From an uncultured Paraglaciecola sp. (GTDB lineage: Bacteria > Pseudomonadota > Gammaproteobacteria > Enterobacterales > Alteromonadaceae), in NCBI RefSeq assembly GCF_913020055.1, contig NZ_CAJWCF010000053.1, forward strand, positions 1 through 33,134: DNA of 33,134 nt, given 5' to 3'. This document shows positions 16,032 to 24,638 of this stretch, piece after piece; positions within the stretch are counted from its first letter, which is position 1, and the number at the start of each line of letters is the position of its first letter. The notes under the pieces are model-generated. The model was not told the DNA's origin, made no database searches, and worked only from the letters and a program-made list of their open reading frames with translations. Both the position numbers and the translations under genes were made by a program.

Positions 16032-16313
16032 ATGTTTGAAGTAAATGAGTATTTTGAAGGCAAAGTGAAGTCTATCGCGTTTGATACTGACACCTTGCCT
16101 GCAACTATTGGTGTAATGGCCGCGGGTGATTATGAGTTTGGTACTAGTCAGTTTGAAACTATGAAAGTTGTTAGTGGAGCGCTAATTGTACAATTGCCTG
16201 GTAGCGAACAATGGCAAACATTTGGGCAAGATGAACAGTTTACGGTTGAGGCGAATCAAAGCTTCAAAGTGCAAGTCAAAAGTAATACTGTTTATTTATG
16301 TACCTATGGTTAA
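16032..16313 (+). CDS. ppnP: Pyrimidine/purine nucleoside phosphorylase PpnP
   Basis: 93 residues, matching the roughly 94-residue PpnP/YaiE (formerly DUF1255) family, small cupin-fold enzymes that split nucleosides with phosphate. Family hallmarks are visible in order: [11 protein letters not shown] near the start, [13 protein letters not shown] at about 24-36, [10 protein letters not shown] at about 42-51, and [16 protein letters not shown] at the end. A single cupin domain fills the protein. TAAGGC at 16021-16026 precedes ATG 16032. The next small gene starts 14 bases after the stop, so they probably share a transcript. The role is nucleoside salvage in the cytoplasm. Confidence 0.95.
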   Translation: MFEVNEYFEGKVKSIAFDTDTLPATIGVMAAGDYEFGTSQFETMKVVSGALIVQLPGSEQWQTFGQDEQFTVEANQSFKVQVKSNTVYLCTYG

Positions 16314-16327
16314 TCGTTTGCTAAGTC

Positions 16328-16675
16328 ATGAATAAAACAGTCAAAAAATTAGACAATAATGTAGTCAAAGCATTAACGATTGCCTGCGAAATGGCTAAAC
16401 AAGATACAGTTGGTTTTGAGTGGTTAACCCACTCTGCCAACTATTCCAATTTCCCAGCAAGTTTAGTGATCACTTGTGTATTGGACAATCAACAATCATT
16501 AGACACTATGTTAGCTAGTCAAGATGATGAAAGGGTGCGTAAACTCATTCAAAAGCAGTTATTAAAAGCCGGTATTTTATTAAAAGATGTACGTAGACAC
16601 GTCTTTTTTGACACCGAGCAAGCCTGCATGTCTCAAAATGGTGGAGATTGGACGTCAAGGCTTAGAAAAAATTAA
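16328..16675 (+). CDS. Conserved small protein of unknown function
   Basis: 115 residues, no signal peptide or membrane segment. It starts with NKTVKKLDNNVVKALTIACEMAK and has GFEWLTHSANYSNFPASL and LLKDVRRHVFFDTEQAC. From memory, similar small proteins in Vibrio and Shewanella relatives are annotated loosely as Fis-family regulators, but I see no convincing Fis helix-turn-helix and make no functional claim. It follows ppnP by 14 bases. Its stop codon overlaps the stop of the converging cyclophilin gene in a shared TTAA (16672-16675). Confidence 0.75.
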   Translation: MNKTVKKLDNNVVKALTIACEMAKQDTVGFEWLTHSANYSNFPASLVITCVLDNQQSLDTMLASQDDERVRKLIQKQLLKAGILLKDVRRHVFFDTEQACMSQNGGDWTSRLRKN

Positions 16676-17544
16676 TCTGCTTTTAGCACTTGAGTATCCG
16701 CACCAGCTAACCTAGTTTTCAATTGGTAATAACAGACATCTAAGTTGCCATTGCCTTTAAAATGAAAGAACTCGTTGTCTAATGTTTTAGCGCTAGCTAA
16801 CCGCTTGGCTACTTGCGTTGAGTTTTGGTGTTGAATTTCAATGTGCAGTCTCTTTTGTGGGCTGATATCCTTTGCTAGTTTTGCCCAGAGTATTTTGCTG
16901 CGTTTAGTCTCATCTTCGATTACACCACTGGCATTATTCATATTGGCCCGTTGTAGTGCTTGTAATGCTGGCATGCCATAAATTACACGGCCAATGGTGC
17001 TCATATTTCTATCTAAATGGCGGGTAGCTTGACCAATCACTATATAAAACTCGGTACTGGCTGAGTCGGCGTCAACACCTCTGGCAAATGCCACTGCTCC
17101 AGGACAATGTAACAGCCATTGTTGTTTGGCTTGAAGATCTTGTCCTGCAGCAAAACCATTTAAGTAGCCGGTTTGTGGGGCAATAAAATCGGGGGATTGC
17201 ACTAGCTTAAAGTTTGAATCTAATGGGATAGGGCGGCTAAACTCAGCTTTTAATAGTGCCTTTTTTTTACTTGGCTTTTGTTCCGACATGTCACCTGCTT
17301 GTGCGACAAAGCCATCTATCACCCGATAAAAATCTAAACCATCGTAAAACCCTTCTGCTACCAGTGCTTTAAATCGCGCTACATGTTTTGGCGCCATAAA
17401 TGGTGCAAGTTCGATGATGACAGTACCCGTTTCGAGTTCAATATAGATGAGGTCTTCAGATACTGGAGCACGCCATTCTTGTTGGGCGTGAATGCAAAAC
17501 GTTGTTAATAACAGCAAAAAAACACAAGCAAGTCGGGTTGTCAT
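16672..17544 (-). CDS. Exported cyclophilin-type peptidyl-prolyl cis-trans isomerase
   Basis: 290 residues, longer than the roughly 165-190 of PpiA/PpiB. Residues 1-20 are a signal peptide (LACVFLLLLTTFCIHA, then QQEW), so it should work in the periplasm. The cyclophilin domain spans about 30-210: IYIELETGTVIIELAPFMAPKHV, then GFYDGLDFYRVIDGFVAQAGD with the catalytic Arg of FYRVI, later GAVAFARG and ASTEFYIVIG, and LDRNMSTIGRVIYGM. The last 80 residues are an extension of unknown role. The domain contains an insertion (KPSKKKALLKAEF...) relative to the minimal enzyme. It is the last gene of the minus-strand run, 27 bases after the preceding small gene. Confidence 0.9.
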   Translation of the reverse strand: MTTRLACVFLLLLTTFCIHAQQEWRAPVSEDLIYIELETGTVIIELAPFMAPKHVARFKALVAEGFYDGLDFYRVIDGFVAQAGDMSEQKPSKKKALLKAEFSRPIPLDSNFKLVQSPDFIAPQTGYLNGFAAGQDLQAKQQWLLHCPGAVAFARGVDADSASTEFYIVIGQATRHLDRNMSTIGRVIYGMPALQALQRANMNNASGVIEDETKRSKILWAKLAKDISPQKRLHIEIQHQNSTQVAKRLASAKTLDNEFFHFKGNGNLDVCYYQLKTRLAGADTQVLKAD

Positions 17545-17571
17545 AGTGTGGCCTTTTCAATTAGGTTTAGG

Positions 17572-17931
17572 TCAAAAAATTAGTTTATCTAGTGCAGCTT
17601 GCCTTTCAGCTTCAGTTAAAATACCCACGAAAGGGGTCTGCCTGCGGTATTTTTGAATGGTGGCTGAATTTTCTAATAATGTTTGCAAAAAAATCTCGGG
17701 TTGGTCGATATATTCCATTAGACTTGTCCAAAATAAATAACTGCCATAAGCCATTTTACCTGATTCATAGCGGCTTGATATGGTCTCCAGAACTTGTGGA
17801 ATATAGCCGTGATTGGCAATCAATTTTTCTGCCATCGCCTCATGTAAACACAAAATTTGTTTGTCGATATTTTCTTGTTGTGCGTTTTTAGGGCGTTCTC
17901 TTTGGCGGTTTCTCGAACCTTGATAACTCAT
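17572..17931 (-). CDS. Small cytoplasmic protein of unknown function
   Basis: 119 residues, no signal peptide. The N-terminus is basic and polar (SYQGSRNRQRERPKNAQQ), as in nucleic-acid-binding tails. The rest is predicted helical, with KLIANHGYIPQVLETISSRYESGKMAYGSYLFW and LTEAERQAALDKLIF. I recognise no named family. ATG 17931 lies two bases after the DUF3820 stop, so the two are translationally close and surely co-transcribed. The cyclophilin gene follows after 27 bases. Confidence 0.75.
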   Translation of the reverse strand: MSYQGSRNRQRERPKNAQQENIDKQILCLHEAMAEKLIANHGYIPQVLETISSRYESGKMAYGSYLFWTSLMEYIDQPEIFLQTLLENSATIQKYRRQTPFVGILTEAERQAALDKLIF

Positions 17932-17933
17932 TA

Positions 17934-18164
17934 TTAATTACGTAACAATGGCGCTAACATTGATTCTAGTCCATTTACTTTAACTTCATGCATCAAAGCT
18001 AATTGCTGACCTAATTTACCTTCTGGAAAACCTTTATTGTTAAACCAGACTAAGTAGGGTTCGGGTAAATGTAGTAGTTTCCTTCCGGCATATTTACCGA
18101 AGGGCATAGTTTGGTTTATGGCATCTAGTAGGGCTTGGTTATCCAATTTTTGTCTCGCTATCAT
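17934..18164 (-). CDS. DUF3820 family protein
   Basis: 76 residues from ATG 18164. The frame extends upstream to 18206 with another ATG, but the shorter form gives a normal family length. The core MPFGKYAGRKLLHLPEPYLVWF followed by KGFPEGKLGQQLALM is the signature of the DUF3820 family (also called putative quorum-sensing-regulated virulence factor in some annotations). Its biochemical role is not established. The start lies inside the 3' end of the ABC transporter gene (26-base overlap), implying coupled translation. Two bases separate it from the next gene. Confidence 0.88.
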   Translation of the reverse strand: MIARQKLDNQALLDAINQTMPFGKYAGRKLLHLPEPYLVWFNNKGFPEGKLGQQLALMHEVKVNGLESMLAPLLRN

Positions 18165-19944
18165 GGTTGTTTTGCTGGGTGTCCCACAATTTTTTGTAAG
18201 CGCCATTTATGGCTAATAATTGACTGTGGCTGCCTTGTTCGAGAATCTTTCCTTGACCCATCACCACTATTTTATCTGCGTCAACTATGGTCGACAACCT
18301 GTGTGCTATCACCAAACTTGTATGGCCTTGGGATATTTCTTTAAGTGCGGTCAAAATAGCTTGTTCAGATTGGCTGTCGAGAGAAGACGTGGCTTCGTCA
18401 AATACCATAATAGGTGGTCGTTTTAATATTGTTCTGGCAATGGCTACTCGCTGTTTTTCACCGCCGGATAACTTAAGGCCTCGTTCGCCGACTGCTGTTT
18501 TTTCGCCGTCAGGTAGTGAAATGATAAACTGTCTTAAATGAGCTAAGTCGATGGCTTGTTGTACTTCTGTATCTGTCGCATCGGGCCTTCCATAACGAAT
18601 GTTTTCCAAAATGGTGTCGTTGAATAACACGGTATCTTGCGGAACGATGCCTATGGCTTTGCGCAATGAGTGCTGATTGACCTGACTAATATCTTGCCCG
18701 TCGATGCTTATACTGCCGTTGCTAGCATCGTAAAAACGGAATAACAATTTTACTAAGGTTGACTTGCCTGAGCCACTTTCGCCAACCACTGCTACTTTTT
18801 GCCCAGGCAGAATATCAAAACTAATGTCCTGTAAAATGATGCGATCGGGGCGATAGCTAAATTGCACTTGGTTAAAGGTTATTTTTCCTTGGCTGATAAC
18901 TAACTCTTTGGCACTTTCATCAATTGGCACTTTAGGTTGTTTATCTAACAGGTTAAAAAGGTTTTCTATATTAGCTAATGAACCGCGTATTTCTCGATAT
19001 ACAAAACCGAGGAAATTTAGCGGCATAAATATCTGCATAGTGAAGGCATTGATTAATACAAAGTCGCCAATGGTCATACTACCCTGGGCGACGTTATATG
19101 CAGCTAACGCCATCATACTGGTCATTGCTATGGCAATAATCGACGCCTGACCGCCGTTTAATGCGAACAATGATAGGCGGTTCTTACGCCTTGCTGTTTC
19201 CCAGTTTGCTAAGTCATGATCGTATCTGTTTGCTTCGTAGTGTTCGTTGTTAAAATATTTAACGGTTTCGTAGTTCAGTAAACTATCTATGGCTCTTGAA
19301 CTGCTGCTCGAATCGGCTTTGTTTACCTCTCGTACATACTTTGTGCGCCAATCTGTTGCTTTGACTGAAAAGCTCACATAAGTGATAACCGAAAGCAAAA
19401 TAATCAGTGCAAAACTTATCCCGTAATTGTAGAACAACACCCCTACAACTACGGCGATTTCAAATAGTGTTGGGCCAATATTGAACACTAAAAAACGCAT
19501 TAAAAAACTGATGCCGCTAGTGCCGCGTTCTATGTCTCTGGATAAACCACCTGTTTGCCTATTGAGATGGAAATCTAAATCTAAATTATGTAAGTGGCGA
19601 AATACTTGTAAACCTAAACGGCGCATAGCTCGTTCAGTCACGCGACCAAATAGTGTATCTCTAATCTCACCAAACAACACATTTGCCAAACGTAATAACC
19701 CATAGGCTGCTACTAAGCCAAAAGGCACCAGTATTAGTGCGTTAGCTGAAGGATCAACATTTAACTCATCAACAGTATATTTAAGAATAAATGGCAGATA
19801 TATGCTGGCTGTTTTGGCGGCAATGAGGCAAAGAAGGGCGAGGCCTACCCTGAGTTTAAATTCAGTTAAATACGGCCATAACTGGGAAAATATACGCCAG
19901 TTAATAGGCGTGTCGTCATTAATGGGGTAACGATTAGGGCGCAT
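18139..19944 (-). CDS. Atm1-type ABC exporter, fused permease and ATPase
   Basis: 601 residues. The N-terminal half (about 15-320) is a six-helix ABC-exporter membrane domain with the Atm1/HMT1-type region LFGRVTERAMRRLGLQVFRH and DIERGTSGISFL. LNGGQASI (about 262-269) resembles the glutathione-contact helix of Atm1 proteins. The ATPase domain has Walker A GESGSGKST (388-396), Q-loop VPQD, signature LSGGEKQ (492-498), Walker B IMVFDE (512-517) and H-loop H548. All catalytic parts are intact. Bacterial Atm1 relatives export glutathione conjugates, metal-thiol complexes or persulfides; the substrate here is an inference. It begins 48 bases after the diguanylate cyclase stop and overlaps DUF3820, inside a long minus-strand run. 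Confidence 0.94.
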   Translation of the reverse strand: MRPNRYPINDDTPINWRIFSQLWPYLTEFKLRVGLALLCLIAAKTASIYLPFILKYTVDELNVDPSANALILVPFGLVAAYGLLRLANVLFGEIRDTLFGRVTERAMRRLGLQVFRHLHNLDLDFHLNRQTGGLSRDIERGTSGISFLMRFLVFNIGPTLFEIAVVVGVLFYNYGISFALIILLSVITYVSFSVKATDWRTKYVREVNKADSSSSSRAIDSLLNYETVKYFNNEHYEANRYDHDLANWETARRKNRLSLFALNGGQASIIAIAMTSMMALAAYNVAQGSMTIGDFVLINAFTMQIFMPLNFLGFVYREIRGSLANIENLFNLLDKQPKVPIDESAKELVISQGKITFNQVQFSYRPDRIILQDISFDILPGQKVAVVGESGSGKSTLVKLLFRFYDASNGSISIDGQDISQVNQHSLRKAIGIVPQDTVLFNDTILENIRYGRPDATDTEVQQAIDLAHLRQFIISLPDGEKTAVGERGLKLSGGEKQRVAIARTILKRPPIMVFDEATSSLDSQSEQAILTALKEISQGHTSLVIAHRLSTIVDADKIVVMGQGKILEQGSHSQLLAINGAYKKLWDTQQNNHDSETKIG

Positions 19945-19992
19945 GGTTGAGTGTATTACCTTTGGTGTTTAATCTAGACTTTGGCTTAGATT

Positions 19993-21081
19993 TTAGTCAA
20001 TGATGCAGCGATTTCGCCCTTGTTCCTTAGCTTTAAAAAGGTTGGTATCTGCTTTTGTGATTGCTTGGTTAATCGTATCAGATGAAGCAATTTGATGTAA
20101 TCCGATACTAACAGTAACGCTAAAGGTTTTGTTATCTTGATTGTATTGTGTTTCTTCAATTTTGCTGCGGAGCTTTTCGGCTAATAACATTGCTTGGCTC
20201 CCATTGGTTTCAGGTAATAAAAATAAGTATTCCTCGCCGCCCCATCTTGCCAAGGAGTCTTGCTTGCGAAGTCCAGATTTAAAGATATCCCCTAAACCTT
20301 TAATTATTTCATCGCCTTTATCATGTCCATATTGGTCATTAACTATCTTAAAATGGTCAATGTCACACATCATCACCGTTAAGTTGTTTTTATAACGTTG
20401 ACTGCGGTCGAATTCTTGCTGAAGCTTTTCCTGCATCCCTCTGCGGTTTAATAGACCAGATAGGGGATCACGCATTGCCTGTTTCTCGAATTTTCGACTC
20501 ATCTCTTGGATCCGATAAAATGAGGTTTGCCTTACATACTCGTAGAAAGCAAATAGGCATGAAACAGTTAAAAATGAATAGATTAATCTAGATTTAAACG
20601 CATAAGTGTACGAAGTACCAAGCCATTCATCATTCGGGTAAAACATCAAAACGCTAATAACCAAAACAAATAAACCAATATTTCGCGTGCCTTTACGCAT
20701 TCCACCAAAAAATAATGCTACAGGTGGCACAATATAAATCCATAGGGGACCTGTGCCATTTACTCCTCCGGTATACACTAGGTAAACCATAAGCAACATA
20801 AGTGAGGAAGTTACTATATTAGATGAGAATTTATAGGGGTTGGTGATACGCTTTGAACGCAGAATTAGATGTGAGCTAAAGAACAATAGACAAGCTATTA
20901 TTAAGACAGCGCCAAGCAATCTATCTTGCCTGATAAATGCGCTAACCCCCATTAGAAAAGTAATACTGTAACCAATAAAACTAAACAAATTTGCTACAAA
21001 AATTTGTTGATTCGATTCTGGATCATTGGTTTGCACCACGCCAGTATTTAAATAATTGTAAACAAACTTCTTAAAATCCAT
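19993..21081 (-). CDS. Membrane-bound diguanylate cyclase (GGDEF domain)
   Basis: 362 residues. Residues about 28-180 hold five or six hydrophobic segments (for example FIGYSITFLMGVSAF and LLGAVLIIACLLFF), a MASE-like membrane sensor I cannot name. Residues about 200-360 are a GGDEF domain: DPLSGLLNRRGM, the metal site MCDIDHFKIVNDQYGH, and active site GGEEY at 281-285. The last position is Tyr where Phe is usual, a tolerated variant. The inhibitory I-site RKQD (272-275) lies five residues before the active site, as in product-inhibited enzymes. It should make cyclic di-GMP at the inner membrane. The gene begins nine bases after the pqiC stop, so it is probably expressed with pqiABC. Confidence 0.93.
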   Translation of the reverse strand: MDFKKFVYNYLNTGVVQTNDPESNQQIFVANLFSFIGYSITFLMGVSAFIRQDRLLGAVLIIACLLFFSSHLILRSKRITNPYKFSSNIVTSSLMLLMVYLVYTGGVNGTGPLWIYIVPPVALFFGGMRKGTRNIGLFVLVISVLMFYPNDEWLGTSYTYAFKSRLIYSFLTVSCLFAFYEYVRQTSFYRIQEMSRKFEKQAMRDPLSGLLNRRGMQEKLQQEFDRSQRYKNNLTVMMCDIDHFKIVNDQYGHDKGDEIIKGLGDIFKSGLRKQDSLARWGGEEYLFLLPETNGSQAMLLAEKLRSKIEETQYNQDNKTFSVTVSIGLHQIASSDTINQAITKADTNLFKAKEQGRNRCIID

Positions 21082-21090
21082 AAACGCTGT

Positions 21091-21693
21091 CTAATTATTC
21101 GGCAATGCCGCAATATCCTTTTCAATTTGTTCAGCCAAACTGGTCACTAACAACCTCAATTGTTTAACAGCCTGAGCATATCCATCTTGTTTTAATTCAG
21201 ACTCAAAAAAGAAGGTATGACTTGCTACGCCATGTTTATTCTTTTTTTCTGCTAGTGCATTAGTTGCTGACAACCAATAACGCCCAGAACTAACAACCGA
21301 TGATTTGTCTGTAGCGTGGAAGTGGGCCAATTTAACACTAATTGATGTAGCCGCATCTATTGCCTCTGGTGCCGACAAGGCTACATAATTTCGTTGGCCC
21401 GTGGCATTTAAATCTTGTAATAAAGCTTGGTAAAAAGAGGTCTGCAAGTTTTCCGCCCATACGTCTTGTCTTGAGTAATAAAGTTGGTTTTGCTCAACTT
21501 GCATTACTAGGCTTGTTTGACGTAAATATTCAGCAACATCCAATAACTGTAAAACCACTATTGGTTTTTCTTTGTTCATGTTGTCAGATAGGTTTTTTTC
21601 TGGCGTATGTAATAAATAGTAACGAACACTTAATGATTTAGAAGTACAACCAATCAACAACGCCATACAAAAACAAATTGCTAATAATTTCAT
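21091..21693 (-). CDS. pqiC: PqiC lipoprotein (ABC-type transport auxiliary lipoprotein)
   Basis: 200 residues from ATG 21693, one base after the pqiB stop. ATGs upstream in frame (21714, 21759) would overlap pqiB and delay the signal sequence. MKLLAICFCMALLIGC is a lipoprotein signal with the lipobox LIGC, so the mature protein starts at a lipidated cysteine and should sit in the outer membrane. The body matches the DUF330/PqiC family: YYLLHTPEKN near the start, VVLQLLDVAEYLRQTSLVMQ, and WAENLQTSFYQALLQDL. In E. coli PqiC works with PqiA and PqiB in lipid traffic between membranes. AGGAG (inside the end of pqiB, 12 bases upstream) can serve as its ribosome binding site. Confidence 0.88.
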   Translation of the reverse strand: MKLLAICFCMALLIGCTSKSLSVRYYLLHTPEKNLSDNMNKEKPIVVLQLLDVAEYLRQTSLVMQVEQNQLYYSRQDVWAENLQTSFYQALLQDLNATGQRNYVALSAPEAIDAATSISVKLAHFHATDKSSVVSSGRYWLSATNALAEKKNKHGVASHTFFFESELKQDGYAQAVKQLRLLVTSLAEQIEKDIAALPNN

Positions 21694-21694
21694 A

Positions 21695-23380
21695 TTAATT
21701 TGATGCTCCTTCATTGTTTGCTGGTTTCGCTTTTGGAGTGAATTGTGGGCCATCACCATCAGTAAAAATCAAGCTGTTTGGTGTGCTATTTAGCTGTAAT
21801 AGCAAAGGCTGCAATTCTTGAAGTGTTTGTTGCAATGATTGCATAGTCTGATTAAGTTCTTTGTAGGTTTGAGAGCCGGCTGAAAAATCCTGAGTTAAAT
21901 TCGACAAATTTTCTAACGCACCAGTTAATACGCTACTCACATTATCTTCATGTACCGAAGTAAGAAGGTGATCTGCAGTCTTAGCCGTTGATTGCAATGA
22001 TTCAGCGGCTTGCGCAATTTGCGACAACATATTATTGGCATTGTCAGAAATACTCTTCAGTTTAATCTCGTTAATGTTGTCTAAAATTGCAGTGACTTTG
22101 GAGGTGATTTCCGAAAACTCACCGGTAATGGTGGGGAGCACTTCGTACCCATTTAAAGTTTTAGCGTCAAAAGCAGGGGCATCAGGGTAATGTTGCAAAT
22201 CAACAAATAAAGCGCCAGTTAAAAGATTGCCCGTTTTTAACGTTGCCCTTAGACCCTTTTGAATCCATAGGCTGGTTTGTTTGCGAATAAAAGCTAATCC
22301 TTCTGCATTGTCTGGTTGTTGCACTCGTCCTGGTTGAATACTGATGACCACTGGTATGTCATAACCTTGCTCTAATAAGCCATCTTGATTAGTATCCAAT
22401 GAATTAATTGTCAGCACCTTACCTACCACCAGTCCTCTGTATTCAACAGGTGCGCCTATTTGCAGGCCACGTATTGTGTCTTTTACAAGGATGACATATT
22501 CAGCCCTTAATTTAAAACGCTCCTCTGATGCCGAAGCGTAAGTGGGATGAATATCAAAAAAATCACGCTCTTTAACTTGCTCGCCTAAAGGCATACCTTC
22601 TGGAATACCAAATGTAACTCCATTAGTTAGTAGGGTTTCTAAACTGCCAGTACTGACTTTTACCCCACTAGCTCCTAGTTCCATTTGCACGCCACTGATA
22701 TCCCAGAACTTGGTGTTTACGGTAACAAGCTTATGATATGGCGCTTGGATAAAGGTATTGTAATACACAATTCGTTCGTCAAAATTGAAATAAATATCTT
22801 CGAACTCACCCACTTTAATGCCTTTATAAATGACGGGGTCGCCTTTTTTATAGGCGAATTCGCTTTTGCTGTTTAACGTGACATGTAGTCCTGGTGTACC
22901 AGCTGGCGTAACCGGTGGCGCTTCAAGGGCAATAAATTCTTCACTCATTTTGGGTTCTACCCCTGGTGCCATATTGATATATGGACCAGACAAAATAGTG
23001 CCTAGTCCTGATACCCCGCTGAGTGATATACGCGGAGAAACAATCCAAAATTGGTTGTCAGAATGAAGGATAGGTGCAACATTTTTATCCATTCTTGCGG
23101 TAACTAAAACACCGCTTAAATCATCAGAAAGTTCTATTTTTTTTACTACTCCAATATCCACATCTCGGGTTTTTATTTTGGTTTTACCCGCTTCTAAGCC
23201 TGTCGCAGTATTAAATTGTATGCTGATAAGTTGACCTTGATTACTCCACTGGTAATACACCATCCACATGCCAATAAAAAAAGCCACAATTGGAACAAGC
23301 CAAATTTTTGAGACTGTTCTAACAGGTTTCACTAAAGCTTCTTCAGGAAGAGTTGGTTGTGGTTGCTGATCCTGACTCAT
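21695..23380 (-). CDS. pqiB: PqiB, MCE-domain intermembrane transport protein
   Basis: 561 residues, close to E. coli PqiB (546). One transmembrane helix (about 26-44, IWLVPIVAFFIGMWMVYY) anchors a large periplasmic part. Three MlaD/MCE domains follow in order: about 48-140 (ISIQFNTATGLEAGKTKIKTRDVDIG...), about 160-250 (VTLNSKSEFAYKKGDPVIYKGIKVGEF) and about 290-400 (YVILVKDTIRGLQIGAPVEYRGLVVGKV). The tail (about 430-545) is a long coiled coil that forms the needle of the tube in E. coli PqiB. The known role is a tunnel for lipids across the periplasm. Its ATG overlaps the stop of pqiA by four bases (23377-23380), and pqiC follows directly. Confidence 0.95.
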   Translation of the reverse strand: MSQDQQPQPTLPEEALVKPVRTVSKIWLVPIVAFFIGMWMVYYQWSNQGQLISIQFNTATGLEAGKTKIKTRDVDIGVVKKIELSDDLSGVLVTARMDKNVAPILHSDNQFWIVSPRISLSGVSGLGTILSGPYINMAPGVEPKMSEEFIALEAPPVTPAGTPGLHVTLNSKSEFAYKKGDPVIYKGIKVGEFEDIYFNFDERIVYYNTFIQAPYHKLVTVNTKFWDISGVQMELGASGVKVSTGSLETLLTNGVTFGIPEGMPLGEQVKERDFFDIHPTYASASEERFKLRAEYVILVKDTIRGLQIGAPVEYRGLVVGKVLTINSLDTNQDGLLEQGYDIPVVISIQPGRVQQPDNAEGLAFIRKQTSLWIQKGLRATLKTGNLLTGALFVDLQHYPDAPAFDAKTLNGYEVLPTITGEFSEITSKVTAILDNINEIKLKSISDNANNMLSQIAQAAESLQSTAKTADHLLTSVHEDNVSSVLTGALENLSNLTQDFSAGSQTYKELNQTMQSLQQTLQELQPLLLQLNSTPNSLIFTDGDGPQFTPKAKPANNEGASN

Positions 23381-24522
23381 ACTGTATTTTCTCCCTTGTC
23401 TAATTTTCCTGGCTTATGCCAAATAAGCCTTGAATCGAAAGACATAGCCGCAAGCATGGTGCAAATGACTACCCCACAAAACGCTAGCGCTGCATGACCT
23501 GGCAATACACTCATTATATTTCCCAATTGAATTAAGCTTACCAATACTGCCACCACAAACACATCGATCATCGACCAGCGGCCGACAAATTCGGTGAAAC
23601 GATACCAAAATATTCTCTCATTGTTAGCATGAATCTGCTTAGCTTGAACCGAATAATTCAACCAACATAAAATAACAATTTTAGCTACGGGAACAAATAC
23701 ACTTGCGATAAAAATAATAACGGCAATGGGGTATGAACCCATTTTCCAAAGTAAAATAACACCACCCAAAATAGTGCTAGGTTCTTCACTTCCCAAAACA
23801 TATGTATGCATTATCGGTAAAATGTTGGCGGGGATATATAACAGCACTGAAGTGAACAATAAAGCCCATGTTGTCTGAATGCTATGCGAGGGATTAATAG
23901 GAATATGTTGTTCTTCAATTTCGCTTTCAAACCATTTTTCAAGTTGAAATTTATCTACATACAACAGGGTAATCGTCATGGAGATGGTAAAAAACAAGTA
24001 GGCGTAAAATGATAATCCCAACCCAACATCTGCCATCGACACTATTTTAATTAAGCTGACTAATACACCAATCAAAAATATTTCAGCCATAGTCCATGGT
24101 AATAATTTAAACAGTGTTTTAATCACTAATTGAGCTTTTGCTGGGCGTACCCCTAGACTCAAAGGGACCAGCAAATACAATAAACTTATCAACACAAATG
24201 CTGGAAGTATTAGTACTGCAATCGCTTGGACGACCGCGAGTAGTGCATAGTCTTTTTCAACCAAAATCCACAAACTACCCAATATATCAATTGACTGATA
24301 TTGCCCGCTTGTACTGAATGACAGAAATTCAAATGGCAGAGAGGCGAGCAAAAATATAAGAGACGTTGTGGCTAACGCTAAAATACGTTGCCTAGCGTTG
24401 TGATGGTAAACCGTTAATTGAAAACCACATCGTGGACACACAGCTGCTTGCTTATGGGTCAATACAGGCAACGTAACGCGGTAGTGACATTCATGGCACA
24501 GCATAGTGTGTGGCTTCGACAT
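23377..24522 (-). CDS. pqiA: PqiA integral membrane protein
   Basis: 381 residues, somewhat shorter than E. coli PqiA (417). The N-terminus carries a zinc-ribbon-like pattern C9-x-x-C12 and C29-x-x-C32 (LCHECHYRV and VCPRCGFQL). Two PqiA repeats with four hydrophobic helices each follow: about 45-185 and about 215-365. E. coli PqiA normally has a second ribbon between repeats, and I do not see its cysteines here. Family role: inner-membrane partner of PqiB in lipid transport, induced by paraquat and SoxS in E. coli. It is the first gene of the pqi unit; the 116 bases upstream should hold the promoter, but no convincing hexamers stand out. Confidence 0.93.
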   Translation of the reverse strand: MSKPHTMLCHECHYRVTLPVLTHKQAAVCPRCGFQLTVYHHNARQRILALATTSLIFLLASLPFEFLSFSTSGQYQSIDILGSLWILVEKDYALLAVVQAIAVLILPAFVLISLLYLLVPLSLGVRPAKAQLVIKTLFKLLPWTMAEIFLIGVLVSLIKIVSMADVGLGLSFYAYLFFTISMTITLLYVDKFQLEKWFESEIEEQHIPINPSHSIQTTWALLFTSVLLYIPANILPIMHTYVLGSEEPSTILGGVILLWKMGSYPIAVIIFIASVFVPVAKIVILCWLNYSVQAKQIHANNERIFWYRFTEFVGRWSMIDVFVVAVLVSLIQLGNIMSVLPGHAALAFCGVVICTMLAAMSFDSRLIWHKPGKLDKGENTV

Positions 24523-24638
24523 TATGGTACTAACTTCGATTGATTCACTGTGAATAGCATTATTGTTTCATAAATTTTTGACGCTTTATTAAACCTTAAT
24601 TTTGTGTGAAATACAGCTTTAACTCATAGTCGAAGTCA

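Noticed and set aside
16672..16675. Shared TTAA containing the stop codons of two converging genes
   Set aside because: Four-base convergent overlaps are common in compact bacterial genomes; not reported as a finding.
16328..16675. Fis-type regulator
   Set aside because: The label is remembered from loose annotations of similar proteins; no Fis-like helix-turn-helix is visible, so it is left as unknown.
18165..18206. Longer DUF3820 protein starting at 18206
   Set aside because: The added 14 residues are not typical of the family and deepen the overlap with the ABC gene; ATG 18164 gives the normal length.
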